64,000 nt of DNA, from the NCBI RefSeq assembly GCF_001553955.1, contig NZ_CP014234.1, positions 496,001 through 560,000 on the forward strand, given 5' to 3'. The notes under the pieces were generated by a model that was not told the origin of the DNA, did not search any database, and was given only the letters and a program-made list of their open reading frames with translations. Below, piece by piece: positions 45,418 through 55,591 of this stretch. The stretch's first letter is position 1; the number at the start of each line of letters is the position of its first letter. The position numbers and the translations under genes are program-made. This stretch comes from Moraxella osloensis. GTDB taxonomy: Bacteria; Pseudomonadota; Gammaproteobacteria; Pseudomonadales; Moraxellaceae.

Positions 45418-46140
45418 ATGCCAAATTCAACGCTACCCATCCGCAATACCGCCATTCCCACCACTGACCCCGAAGCAGGACTCAAAGTTACGGAGATTTT
45501 TTACTCGCTGCAAGGTGAAGCCTTGACCGCAGGCTTGCCGACGATTTTTATCCGCTTGACAGGCTGCCCGCTGCGCTGCGTGTATTGTGATACCGAATAT
45601 GCCTTTGTCGGCGGCGAGCGCATGAGTTTGGCAGGGATTTTGGCAGTGTGTCAGAGCTTTCCGTGCCAGCGTATTTGTTTGACAGGTGGCGAACCTTTAG
45701 CCCAGCCCAATGCAATCGCTTTGATGAACTTGCTACTGGCGCATGGCTACGAAATTTCGCTTGAAACGTCGGGCGCGCTGTCCGTGGCAGAGGTGCCAAC
45801 GGCGGTATCTAAAGTTATGGATATCAAAACCCCAAGCTCTCAAGAAGCCGATAAAAATCTGTGGCAAAACCTCCCCTACTTAACTGCCCATGACCAAATC
45901 AAATTTGTGATTATGAATCGCGACGATTATGACTGGTCAAAAAAAATCCTATCAGACTACCAACTGGATAAAAAAGTCGCAACGGTGTGGTTTTCTCCGA
46001 TGTTTAATGTGGAAGAACGTCAAGCCAATGTACCTACCCTTGCCGCTGACTTGGCAGAATGGATACTTGCCGATGCGCTGCCGGTGCGTTTTCAACTGCA
46101 ACTGCATAAAATCATTTGGGCAGATGCCAAAGGCAAATAG
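45418..46140 (+). CDS. queE: 7-carboxy-7-deazaguanine synthase
   Basis: Radical SAM enzyme of queuosine (preQ0) synthesis, converting 6-carboxytetrahydropterin to 7-carboxy-7-deazaguanine. The cluster motif is C50-C54-C57 in TGCPLRCVYCDTEYAF; the preceding FYSLQGEALTAGLPTIFIRL is a strong family marker, as is LTGGEPLAQPNA (about residue 86). The 240-aa length fits. The other preQ0 genes (queC, queD, folE2) are not in the window. It is preceded by a weak ribosome binding site and followed by a dead transporter remnant. Confidence 0.93.
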   Translation: MPNSTLPIRNTAIPTTDPEAGLKVTEIFYSLQGEALTAGLPTIFIRLTGCPLRCVYCDTEYAFVGGERMSLAGILAVCQSFPCQRICLTGGEPLAQPNAIALMNLLLAHGYEISLETSGALSVAEVPTAVSKVMDIKTPSSQEADKNLWQNLPYLTAHDQIKFVIMNRDDYDWSKKILSDYQLDKKVATVWFSPMFNVEERQANVPTLAADLAEWILADALPVRFQLQLHKIIWADAKGK

Positions 46141-46185
46141 CCGCTGCCAAATCGTTAAAACACAACTTAGGGAAATATCAAGCCA

Positions 46186-46430
46186 ATGGGAAAAATGCTT
46201 GTTTGGGGGCTGATTGCGTCGGCTTTTTTTAGCACGTCGTTTGTGCTGTATCAATTGATGAGTGTACAAGGCGGACATTGGTTTTGGTCAGCAAGTTTTC
46301 GCTGTTTTTTATGTGGCTGTTGTTGTCGGTTTTTATTTTACTGCTGCACACGCCGATGCCATCAGGCTTAAGTTTTGTGGGGATTGCGCTGGTGATTATT
46401 GGGCTTGGGCTGTTTGCCAAGCAACGCTAG
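46186..46430 (+). pseudogene. Remnant of an EmrE-type (DMT-like) multidrug efflux transporter
   Basis: The first frame reads MGKMLVWGLIASAFFSTSFV then YQLMSVQGGHWFWSASFR, the N-terminus of the putative multidrug resistance efflux (EmrE/PF13536) family, then degenerates into Cys-rich nonsense. If the T6 run after CGCTG (about 46304-46310) had seven T, translation would continue as FFMWLLLSVFILLLH and end with FVGIALVIIGLGLFAKQR, the family's last helix. A full member has about 300 residues, so a large internal deletion plus a one-base frameshift has removed most of the gene. It is non-functional on this reading. Confidence 0.7.
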
Positions 46431-46501
46431 CGGTAGTCCAGGTTGTCATAGTTTGCTATAATGCAGGCACTTTTACGTTAACCCTTTATTTAACCGATTA
46501 G

Positions 46502-47893
<1,392 letters not shown>

Positions 47894-47908
47894 GACTTTT
47901 CGCTCATC

Positions 47909-47936
47909 AAAAAGGACGCTTAGGCGTCCTTTTTTT
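47909..47936 (+). terminator. Terminator after purB
   Basis: GGACGC (47914-47919) and GCGTCC (47924-47929), with flanking A/T runs and a TTAG tetraloop. A-run on the other side allows use by nfsA from the opposite strand. Confidence 0.85.
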
Positions 47937-47991
47937 ACACGATTTTTTTAGATAAATTTTTTTTAGATAAATTCGTTGATTGAGCTTTGGG

Positions 47992-48768
47992 TTATTTTTT
48001 GGCATAGCCTTGTTGATTCAGATAAGGCAGCACGTCGGGACGAACGGGTTTATCCAAATAACTTTCAATGGTTTGCACCCAATCTGACCCTGCTTGACCC
48101 CGCGCCGCATAATAGTCTGCAACGGTTTGGTTATACTGGTATAATGCGGATTTGTCAGCGGGTTCATATTGGTTGGTTGACACCACCAATGCCTTTGGCA
48201 AACGTGGACGCATGGCAGGGTTTTGGTCAGGGTAACCCAATGCCATGCCAAATAGCGGCACCACGCCTTGTGGCAGCTTGAGTATGTCACCCATCCGTCT
48301 GATGTCATTGCGGATACTGCCCAAATACACACCACCTAATCCCATGCTCTCAGCCGCTAGTAGCAGATTTTGCGCCATAATGGCTGCATCAACCGCGCCA
48401 ACAATGGTGACTTCAGTCCAATCAATTTGCGCGTTGGGTACAAGGGTTTGGTGGCGGTGGTTGCCCATACAAAAAATTAGTAGCTCGGCACACTGCTCCA
48501 CATAGGGATGACCGTATTTTTCCCCGTCTTTGGCGTGCTGGGCATCGGCGCAAATACGGCGGATGTCATAGCGCCGCTTTGCATCTGTCACCCGAATGAT
48601 GCTTGCCGACTGCAAAAACCCCGATGATGAGCCTGCCATCCCCGCTTCGATAAGCTGCTCAAACGTCGCTGCATCTATTGGCTGATTGGTGAATTTGCGA
48701 ATCGAGCGATGATTGAGTATCGTCTCTAGGGTAGGTTTACTGTCACTATGCTCACTATGCGTTGTCAT
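47992..48768 (-). CDS. nfsA: Oxygen-insensitive NADPH nitroreductase (NfsA type)
   Basis: FMN flavoprotein reducing nitroaromatics and quinones by two electrons with NADPH. The 258-aa product begins after a short hydrophilic leader with LNHRSIRKFTNQPID, the FMN-binding start of the family, and contains GSSSGFLQSASIIRV (about 47-61), GAVDAAIMAQNLLLAAESMGLGGVYLGSIRN (about 128-158) and FGMALGYPDQNPAMRPRLP (about 176-194), which together identify the NfsA/Frp group rather than NfsB. It is the last gene of a run of minus-strand genes. Confidence 0.88.
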   Translation of the reverse strand: MTTHSEHSDSKPTLETILNHRSIRKFTNQPIDAATFEQLIEAGMAGSSSGFLQSASIIRVTDAKRRYDIRRICADAQHAKDGEKYGHPYVEQCAELLIFCMGNHRHQTLVPNAQIDWTEVTIVGAVDAAIMAQNLLLAAESMGLGGVYLGSIRNDIRRMGDILKLPQGVVPLFGMALGYPDQNPAMRPRLPKALVVSTNQYEPADKSALYQYNQTVADYYAARGQAGSDWVQTIESYLDKPVRPDVLPYLNQQGYAKK

Positions 48769-48776
48769 GATTTTCC

Positions 48777-48821
48777 TTGTTATAGTTTGCCTTGTTATGG
48801 TTTGTGTTGTTATAAGTTGGG
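48777..48821. repeat. 15-bp tandem repeat upstream of nfsA
   Basis: Three units of 15 bp (48777-48791, 48792-48806, 48807-48821) start TTGTTAT and share a Thymine/Guanine-rich tail; a fourth weaker copy follows. It fills most of the 77-bp gap between nfsA and the CitE-like gene and would include the nfsA ribosome binding area. Confidence 0.85.
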
Positions 48822-48845
48822 TTGGGTTATGTTTTGATATTAGGC

Positions 48846-49709
48846 TTAGGGTTGGTATTTTTGAATCAGCTTTTGGGCTTGCACAATCACCGGAGTATCG
48901 ACCATCTGTCCATCCATGGCAAATGCGGCAAGCCCTGTCTGTGCATAATGGTCAACCACTTTTTTGGCAAAGGCAAGCTGTGCTTGGCTGGGTCTAGCCA
49001 GTGCATTGACAATGGCGACTTGGTTTGGGTGAATACATAGCATCCCTGAAAAACCCAAATCGCGCCACCCGTTGACCCGCTGGGTCAAACCGTCATCGTC
49101 ATTAAAAGGCGGGTATACGCATTCAATCGGTGGGGTGAGCGAATTGATAGCACTATGCAAGCTTAGCTGATAACGGATTTGGTTGGCAACCATCTGCCCT
49201 GCCTCGCTGTCTGCACGCACGCCCAATTTTTCACAGATATCCAAAAAGCCAAAACTGAGCGCAGTCAATCCTGCGGCAGCGGCGATGTCGGGTATATTTG
49301 CCATGCCTTTGGGTGTCTCAATCAGGGCAATCATGGGTTTGGCGAGCGCATGACGGACGCGGTCAATCTCTATGGCGTGCTCGACTTTGGGTAGCACTAC
49401 CCCAATCACATTGTTGATTGCGGACGCTGGCAAAGATTTGAGCAACTCAATATCGCCCGCTTGGTGGTTGCTACTTGCGGCATTGATACGCACCCAAACA
49501 GGCTTAGCATCGGCGCCGCTTAAATAATTGACCACATTGTCACGCGACTGCATTTTGACACTATCACTGACCGCGTCTTCTAAGTCAATTATCACCGTAT
49601 CTGCGCCACGGGCAAAGGCTTTTTCCACCCGCTCAATATTGATGGCGGGTACAAACAAATAACTGGTTGCGCTCAATCCCTTGGGTTTTACTACATTGTT
49701 TTCGCTCAT
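48846..49709 (-). CDS. CitE-like HpcH/HpaI aldolase/citrate lyase family protein
   Basis: TIM-barrel lyase of the citrate lyase beta-subunit family (287 aa). Recognisable segments: SYLFVPAINIERVEKAFARGADTVIIDLEDAV (about residues 13-44), with the metal-binding Glu/Asp in DLEDAV, WVRINA (about 72), LPKVEHA (about 103), LIETPKGMANI (about 123) and GMLCIHPNQVAIVN (about 230). Other citrate lyase subunits are absent, so this is a stand-alone member; such proteins act on malyl-CoA, citramalyl-CoA or unknown CoA esters. ATG 49709 has AAGGA about six bases upstream; a longer frame upstream crosses a 12-bp tandem repeat and is unlikely to be translated. Confidence 0.82.
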   Translation of the reverse strand: MSENNVVKPKGLSATSYLFVPAINIERVEKAFARGADTVIIDLEDAVSDSVKMQSRDNVVNYLSGADAKPVWVRINAASSNHQAGDIELLKSLPASAINNVIGVVLPKVEHAIEIDRVRHALAKPMIALIETPKGMANIPDIAAAAGLTALSFGFLDICEKLGVRADSEAGQMVANQIRYQLSLHSAINSLTPPIECVYPPFNDDDGLTQRVNGWRDLGFSGMLCIHPNQVAIVNALARPSQAQLAFAKKVVDHYAQTGLAAFAMDGQMVDTPVIVQAQKLIQKYQP

Positions 49710-49760
49710 GTGACATCCTTTTTCGTCAATTTTTGGTGAGATATTCTCTTTGGCAAATAA

Positions 49761-49796
49761 CTTATGAAACAGCTTATCAAACAGCTTATCAAGCAA
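49761..49796. repeat. 12-bp tandem repeat upstream of the CitE-like gene
   Basis: Units CTTATGAAACAG, CTTATCAAACAG and CTTATCAAGCAA at 49761-49772, 49773-49784 and 49785-49796, between the uracil-type permease stop and the CitE-like start. Confidence 0.85.
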
Positions 49797-49829
49797 CAAC
49801 GCCCTACCCAAAGTAGCGCGTTTTTTAGC

Positions 49830-51185
49830 TTATTTTAAAACCGTCAATTTGGCTTTTTCACTGCGGCTAAACAGTAAATTTAACACGATGGCGACCACTG
49901 TCGCCGTACCGATACCGCCCAAATTAAATTGTCCAATATGTAAGCTAAAATCCCCAGCCCCCATAATGACGGTCACTGCAGCAATGATTAAATTAGCATT
50001 TTTGCTAAAATCAATGTGATTATCCAGCCAAATTTTGACCCCTGCTACTGTAATAAGCCCAAACACCACGATGGAGGCACCGCCCAATAATGGCGCTGGG
50101 ATAGTATGGATAATCGCGCCAAATTTTGGTGACAGCCCCAGTAGCACAGCAATCAAGCCTGCCACCACAAAAACCGTGGTCGAGTATACTTTGGTCACTG
50201 CCATCACGCCGATATTTTCTGCATAGGTTGTCACGCCCGTACCGCCCATGCTCGATGACATCGCCGTACATAGACCATCAGCGAAAAACGCCCGTCCCAT
50301 ATAAGGCGATACCGCTTGTCCTGTCATGGCTTCTACCGCTTTGATATGTCCTAAATTTTCGGCGATTAAAATAAAGGCAACCGGGGCAATCAAAATTATT
50401 GCGTTGATATCAAATGTCGGATGATAAAAATTCGGTAATCCAACCCAAGCTGCTTGGGCAACTGGGGTAAAATCAATCGGCTTGCCATACCCAAGCACAT
50501 TGGTGAGCACAAAATATGCCATATACGCCAATACCAAACCAATCAGCAGCAACAAACGACGTAGCATACCACGGCTAAACACAGCGACCGCACTGATACA
50601 CAGCACCGTCATCAACGCGACCCAACTATCAAACTGATTTCCCGACACGCCTTTGATAGTGACTGGCGCCAAATTTAGCCCGATAATCATCACAATCGCA
50701 CCGGTTACCACAGGCGGCATGAGTTTCTCAATCCAGCCAACCCCTGTTTTCATCACCAGTAATCCGACCATGGCATAAAAAATACCACAGACAAAAATAC
50801 CACCGAGCGCCACGGATAAATTACCGTTAAAGCCTGAGCCTGTATAAGCCGTTGCAGTAATCACAGGCGCGATAAAGGCAAAACTTGACCCTAAATAACT
50901 GGGTACTCGCCCACCGGTTAAAAAGAAAAACAGCACCGTACTGAGCCCCGCCATCAAAATCGCAAGGTTGGCATCAAATCCCATCAATAACGGCGCAAGC
51001 ACGGTTGCCCCAAACATCGCAAACGCATGTTGCAGCCCAAATAACAGACTTTTATCAGCAGGTAAATACTCGTGGATACGCACAGGATGATGATCTAAAT
51101 GCCCATCGTAAGGCTGCCATTTTGGGAACCAGCCGCTATCATTGCCGGTATTTTGATGGGTGGGTTGTCTTTGCGAATTTGCCAT
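49830..51185 (-). CDS. NCS2-family uracil/xanthine permease (UraA/RutG-like)
   Basis: Proton-symport nucleobase transporter in the inner membrane. The 451-aa protein has about 14 hydrophobic segments after a 45-residue hydrophilic N-terminus. FGLQHAFAMFGATVLAPLLMG (about 50-70), RVPSYLGSSFAFIAPV (about 92-107) and the substrate-binding signature LIAENLGHIKAVEAMTG (about 274-290) with Glu, followed by GTGVTTYAENIGVMAVTKVYS, mark the uracil-type branch. RutG is the nearest characterised pattern, but no rut genes are nearby. ATG 51185 was preferred to TTG 51206. Confidence 0.86.
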   Translation of the reverse strand: MANSQRQPTHQNTGNDSGWFPKWQPYDGHLDHHPVRIHEYLPADKSLLFGLQHAFAMFGATVLAPLLMGFDANLAILMAGLSTVLFFFLTGGRVPSYLGSSFAFIAPVITATAYTGSGFNGNLSVALGGIFVCGIFYAMVGLLVMKTGVGWIEKLMPPVVTGAIVMIIGLNLAPVTIKGVSGNQFDSWVALMTVLCISAVAVFSRGMLRRLLLLIGLVLAYMAYFVLTNVLGYGKPIDFTPVAQAAWVGLPNFYHPTFDINAIILIAPVAFILIAENLGHIKAVEAMTGQAVSPYMGRAFFADGLCTAMSSSMGGTGVTTYAENIGVMAVTKVYSTTVFVVAGLIAVLLGLSPKFGAIIHTIPAPLLGGASIVVFGLITVAGVKIWLDNHIDFSKNANLIIAAVTVIMGAGDFSLHIGQFNLGGIGTATVVAIVLNLLFSRSEKAKLTVLK

Positions 51186-51224
51186 AATTTTGCTCTCATC
51201 TGTCAACTGCGCGAATTTTACACG

Positions 51225-51399
51225 TTATTTTTGTTTTGTCAAAAAACCCTGCGCTTTGAGCCAATCTTCTGCAGCAGCGACATAGGGTTGACTGTAGTAA
51301 TCGGCAAATTTTTGACGGTATGGCTTACGCTCACGCGCTTCATTAAACGCCAAAATGGTTTGCTCATAATGTTTGATTGCTCACAGTTTGATTATTCAT
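51225..51399 (-). pseudogene. Frameshifted small gene, unrecognised (about 57 codons)
   Basis: On the minus strand ATG 51399 begins MNNQTVSNQTL and stops at TGA after 11 codons. In another frame an uninterrupted, clearly protein-like stretch continues to TAA at 51225-51227: YEQTILAFNEARERKPYR then QKFADYYSQPYVAAAEDWLK and AQGFLTKQK. The second part has no start codon of its own before its upstream TGA. A change of one or two bases near 51363-51370 would fuse them into one 57-58-residue acidic/helical protein. A GGGG stretch precedes the ATG. It lies 22 nt after the MFS gene. It is either a real mutation or a sequencing error. I do not recognise the family. Confidence 0.5.
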
Positions 51400-51420
51400 G
51401 GTTGCCCCGTTAAAAGTGAT

Positions 51421-52704
51421 TTAAACATGACTTGATGATTGTTGATGTTGATACGGTCGCCAAAGTAGCGCCACCCCAATAAGCAAAACGATGGCAGAAA
51501 CGGGTAACAACGCAAGCCAAATATTGTTGCCTGTTGCAACTAGCGCGGCTAGCGGTCCGATAAGCTGCCCAAACGCAAAACTTGCGGTCATCAGCGCACT
51601 TAAGTTGTATTTAGGGTAGTGGGTGACTTGGCTTGCCGCCACTTGCAGTCCTGCCATCGTCACCACCATAAAGGTGCCGCCCACCATCAGCGCTGACAAC
51701 ATCAAACCTGCCAACGACTGCCAAAGCGCAGGCAATAACGTACCAACCGCCATGATGATTTGTGACACTCGCCAAACGCCGAGCAAAGAAAAGTTGTTAT
51801 AACGGCGTTGTAATCCCTGCGACAATACTACCGACAAAGCCGCCGCCAACCCAAAAAATGGCCAAATCAGCAAATAACTTTGCCCCGATAACCATTGCTT
51901 GGCGATTTGTGGCAAAAAAGTCGCAGGTAAAATATAGCCAAACCCGAATAAACCATAGGCGGTTAATACATTCGCTAATTTTAGCTTGGCAGGTGGGGGT
52001 ATGCTAGAAGAGGTAGGATTGGTATTTGTGGCTTTGGTAGGGGTGGCTTCGGTAGGGGTGGCTTCGGTAGGGTTGGCTTTGGCAGCGGCTGTTGAGGCAA
52101 GCTGTGAGTTGATTTTCACCAGCAAAAAGGTGACAAGCAGGGTGGCGAGCAGCGCAATCCCGCCTAGATACTGCCATAATCGACTCGATAATGGACTCAA
52201 TGATGAATGAACAGCAACATTCACTGTCGCTGATTGAAAAATAAAATAGCTACAAATCAATCCTGTGAGGGTGATACCGATACCCACACCCGTATAAATC
52301 AAGCCACTGCTGGCTACCTGTCTTGATTTTAACCAATTGATTGCAAACGCACTGATAGATACCAGCACCCAAGCGCTTGCCACACCCGCCAAAAAGCGTA
52401 ACACCAGTAACCAACCAAAACCGCTTAGCGAAGCCAGCCAAGTGGAAAGGGTCACCAAGGTCAGACCTAACACGACAAAAAGCGGATGTCGGTTACTTTT
52501 AAGCAGTGACAGCGCCCCGACCAAATAGCCAATATAGTTGCTACTTGATAACCACGCCGTTTGCGCAAGATGGACCGTGCCTTCTTGTATCATCAACGGC
52601 AAAATCGGTGTAAAAGCAAATCGCCCAATTCCCATTGCCACGGCAAGCGCAGTAATCGCTAGGATAAAGCAAAATATAATCTGCTGTCGGTCAGATTGTG
52701 ACAT
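51421..52704 (-). CDS. YbfB/YjiJ-family MFS transporter
   Basis: Twelve-helix permease of 427 aa. The N-terminus ALAVAMGIGRFAFTPILPLM (about residues 16-35) is the hallmark of the YbfB/YjiJ (MFS_4) group; ASSGLIYTGVGIGITLTGL (about 131-149) also fits. The substrate is unknown for most members. The central cytoplasmic loop (about residues 205-232) is a TEATP-type repeat encoded by a 15-bp tandem array at 52030-52089. It sits between pepN (55 nt upstream) and a frameshifted small gene, all on the minus strand. Confidence 0.85.
   Translation of the reverse strand: MSQSDRQQIIFCFILAITALAVAMGIGRFAFTPILPLMIQEGTVHLAQTAWLSSSNYIGYLVGALSLLKSNRHPLFVVLGLTLVTLSTWLASLSGFGWLLVLRFLAGVASAWVLVSISAFAINWLKSRQVASSGLIYTGVGIGITLTGLICSYFIFQSATVNVAVHSSLSPLSSRLWQYLGGIALLATLLVTFLLVKINSQLASTAAAKANPTEATPTEATPTKATNTNPTSSSIPPPAKLKLANVLTAYGLFGFGYILPATFLPQIAKQWLSGQSYLLIWPFFGLAAALSVVLSQGLQRRYNNFSLLGVWRVSQIIMAVGTLLPALWQSLAGLMLSALMVGGTFMVVTMAGLQVAASQVTHYPKYNLSALMTASFAFGQLIGPLAALVATGNNIWLALLPVSAIVLLIGVALLWRPYQHQQSSSHV
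52030..52089 (-). repeat. 15-bp tandem repeat inside the MFS gene
   Basis: Four units start at 52030, 52045, 52060 and 52075 with consensus GGCTTCGGTAGGGGT. In frame they encode (T/A)(E/K)A(T/N)P repeats in the loop between the two transporter halves. Confidence 0.9.
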
Positions 52705-52759
52705 TTTGCACTACCCCTTGATTTTATTGACACGGCTTGCCAGCGTTTAAGCTTGCATT

Positions 52760-55474
52760 TTAAAGATTGTTGAGCATACTTTGCAAGGTTTCCTTCACAT
52801 TTTTGGACGACATATTAGCTTGGCTTAATATCAAAGCCTGGTTAACCATTGACTTTTTGTCTGCTACCAAGGCATTCCAATTTGATAAACCTTGAATCAA
52901 ACGTGACGCCAACAGTGGGTTACGTTTATCCAAATCTTGCATCATGCTCAAATACTGCTCAACGCCTTGCTGTGTCCAAATTTTGGTGGGCTGTGCGAGC
53001 AATCCGCCGAGCACCGCCCGCACCCGGTTTGGGGTATTGATGTCAAAGTCTTGATGTGAGGTTAACGCAAAAATATCAGCAACACTCGCCTGACTGTCAT
53101 TGGCTTGGACACCAAACCATAAATCCATCACCAATGCATCATGGTGAAAGCGTTGGTAAAAATCGGCCAGCCATTCGGCTTTTTGCGGCAAACCATGCGC
53201 CACTGCGGCATTTAACGCGCCTAAACGCTCAGTCATACAAGACGCTTGTTGGTACTGGGTAATCGCCCAATGTTTGGCATCACTCACGCCTGCCAATAAC
53301 GCCATATCCAGCACCACATTTCGCCACGCCCGCACGCCCATGGCTTCGGCTGTATCTTCATACGCGCTAATCGGCAGTTTGGGATACGCACTTTGCCAAA
53401 TGTCTTTAAGCGCTACCGCCACGGCTTTTTTGACCGCTTGATGACGGGCACGAACTTGGCTAGGGTCATAGTCGGTCTGAATCGCACTGCCCAGCTCGCG
53501 CTCGCTTGGCATATCTAGTAACCGCGCCGCTAGCATGGGATCGGTTTCTGATAGCGCTGGCAGACTGGCTTTTAATGCCGTGATATAGGCATCGGTATCG
53601 GCATTTTGCAATAAAATACGATTGACCAACAACTGCGCCGCTTGCCAACGGTTAAAGCCATTGGTCTCATATTGCATCAAAAATGCCAAATCATCATTGC
53701 TATACTCAAAATTGAGCTGAACAGGCGCGGAAAAATCACGAAGCAATGACACCACAGGGTCAAAATCCGCTGTGGTAAACAAACCATCAAAGTTAAACGT
53801 CTGACGGTCATCGCGCAGCAACACCAAATCTTCGTGTACCAGTTGCCCAGTGGCGCGGTTAAAAATCGCCAGTTTGATAGGAATTGGCAAAGCTTTTGGT
53901 GCAGGATAGCCAGCCACTTGGCGCGTGTGTTGGCTTAGCGTCAAGATAAGCTTGTCAGCTGTTTTTTCAGAATGCCCCGACAACACAGGCGTACCTGGCT
54001 GGGTGTACCAATCAATAAATGTTTCAATACTTGGGTCTGCAACGCTCAGTGCAGATAACAAGTCTTCTACCGTTACCGCTTGCCCGTCATAACGGCGAAA
54101 ATATTCGTCCGTGCCTTGGCGGAATTTTTCTTTACCAAGCGTATTGGCAATCATGCGCACAATTTCTGCGCCTTTCTCGTACACTGTGGCGGTGTAGAAA
54201 TTATTAATCTCGACAAAATGGTCAGGGCGTGGCGGGTGCGCCAATGGGCTGGCATCTTCAGGAAACTGCGCCGCTCGCAATGTTGCCACATCATCAATCC
54301 GCTGTACCGCAGGGGAATGCAGACTTTCGGAAAAAGACTGGTCACGAAATACGGTAAAGCCTTCTTTTAGGCACAGCTGAAACCAGTCACGGCAGGTGAT
54401 ACGGTTGCCCGTCCAGTTATGGAAGTATTCATGGGCAATCACTGCTTTGACATTAAAGTTACGGCGATCGGTGGTGGTCTCTGGGCTAGATAGTACGCAA
54501 GCGGTGTTAAAGATATTTAATCCTTTGTTTTCCATCGCGCCCATATTAAACTGGCTAACCGCCACAATCATATAGCGGTCAAGGTCATACGCCCGTCCGT
54601 AGTTGTCTTCGTCCCATTTCATGGAGTCTTTTAACGCTTGCATGCCCACATGGCACTGCTCGATGTTTTCATGCTTGGCGTATAATTCAAGCAGCACCTC
54701 ACGCCCTTCGCTAGTGGTGTAATGGTCGGTCAATACGTCCAAATCTGCCATCACGCAAGCGAATAGATAACTCGGTTTTTTGGTCGGGTCTTGCCACACC
54801 GCAAAATGACGGTCGCCCGCAAGCTCCCCTTGGTCGATTAAATTACCATTGGCAAGCAGCGTTGGGTAAGTTTTATCGGCTTCAATGCGTGTGGTGAAGG
54901 TGGCAAGCACATCAGGACGGTCTGGATAAAAGGTAATTTTACGAAACCCTTCTGGCTCACACTGGGTACAGAACATTTTGTCCGCCCCTTCCCCTGCTTG
55001 GTATAAGCCTTCAAGACTGGTATTGGTTTGCGGCACGATGGTGACCACAGTGGTAATCTGACAAGTGTCTGGCGCGTTAACAATCGTTAGGCTTTCTTGG
55101 TCTAGTTGGTAGTCGCTTTCGCTTAAAGTTTTGCCGTTTAAGGTAATTGATTCAAGTTGTAATTCTCGTCCAAAGAGGACCAAATCGCCTGTGGTGTTTC
55201 TTGCCATATCAAGATTGGCGGTGACGGTTGCCTGCTTTTTATCAGCGCCGTCAAACAACTCAATTTTTAAGTCAATGTGATTGACACTAAAGACCGGCGG
55301 CGTGTAGTCTTTTAGGTAGATTTTTTGCGGCTGGTTAGTATTTAATTGGTTACTATTTAATTGGTGACTATTTAAACTGGGGTCTGGTGTGGGTATATTG
55401 ATGGGTACATCAGGCATTTCGGTGTTTAATAACTGTGGGTTTTCGGTTTGGTTGGTTTCGGTGACGTTGGTCAT
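52760..55474 (-). CDS. pepN: Aminopeptidase N (M1 family)
   Basis: Zinc metallopeptidase releasing N-terminal residues from peptides in the cytoplasm. The 904-aa protein has the exopeptidase motif GAMEN (about residue 315) and the zinc site HEYFH at H348-H352 with the third ligand Glu371 in LKEG. The N-terminal saddle domain contains QCEPEGFRKITFYPDRPDV-type PepN signature near residue 170, and the C-terminal helical arch is complete. The first 50 residues are an extra Thr/Asn/Gln/Pro-rich leader, including LNSHQLNSNQLNTNQ encoded by a 15-bp repeat. The start may lie further in, but no better ribosome binding site was found. Confidence 0.95.
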   Translation of the reverse strand: MTNVTETNQTENPQLLNTEMPDVPINIPTPDPSLNSHQLNSNQLNTNQPQKIYLKDYTPPVFSVNHIDLKIELFDGADKKQATVTANLDMARNTTGDLVLFGRELQLESITLNGKTLSESDYQLDQESLTIVNAPDTCQITTVVTIVPQTNTSLEGLYQAGEGADKMFCTQCEPEGFRKITFYPDRPDVLATFTTRIEADKTYPTLLANGNLIDQGELAGDRHFAVWQDPTKKPSYLFACVMADLDVLTDHYTTSEGREVLLELYAKHENIEQCHVGMQALKDSMKWDEDNYGRAYDLDRYMIVAVSQFNMGAMENKGLNIFNTACVLSSPETTTDRRNFNVKAVIAHEYFHNWTGNRITCRDWFQLCLKEGFTVFRDQSFSESLHSPAVQRIDDVATLRAAQFPEDASPLAHPPRPDHFVEINNFYTATVYEKGAEIVRMIANTLGKEKFRQGTDEYFRRYDGQAVTVEDLLSALSVADPSIETFIDWYTQPGTPVLSGHSEKTADKLILTLSQHTRQVAGYPAPKALPIPIKLAIFNRATGQLVHEDLVLLRDDRQTFNFDGLFTTADFDPVVSLLRDFSAPVQLNFEYSNDDLAFLMQYETNGFNRWQAAQLLVNRILLQNADTDAYITALKASLPALSETDPMLAARLLDMPSERELGSAIQTDYDPSQVRARHQAVKKAVAVALKDIWQSAYPKLPISAYEDTAEAMGVRAWRNVVLDMALLAGVSDAKHWAITQYQQASCMTERLGALNAAVAHGLPQKAEWLADFYQRFHHDALVMDLWFGVQANDSQASVADIFALTSHQDFDINTPNRVRAVLGGLLAQPTKIWTQQGVEQYLSMMQDLDKRNPLLASRLIQGLSNWNALVADKKSMVNQALILSQANMSSKNVKETLQSMLNNL
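55333..55377 (-). repeat. 15-bp tandem repeat in the 5' part of pepN
   Basis: Units 55333-55347, 55348-55362 and 55363-55377 (GGTTACTATTTAATT type) encode LNSHQ/LNSNQ/LNTNQ on the minus strand. Confidence 0.9.
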
Positions 55475-55591
55475 ATATTTGTTTAGCTCGCAATGGGTTA
55501 TTAAAAATTATTCTCATTCAATGTAGCTATTATGCCATAATTAATGACGTTTTTTGGTCACCAACCATAATGACTTTGTTATTACATTTTC

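Noticed and set aside
49710-49811. N-terminal extension of the CitE-like protein
   Set aside because: The extension translates a 12-bp tandem repeat, while the ATG at 49709 has a proper ribosome binding site and gives the family N-terminus.
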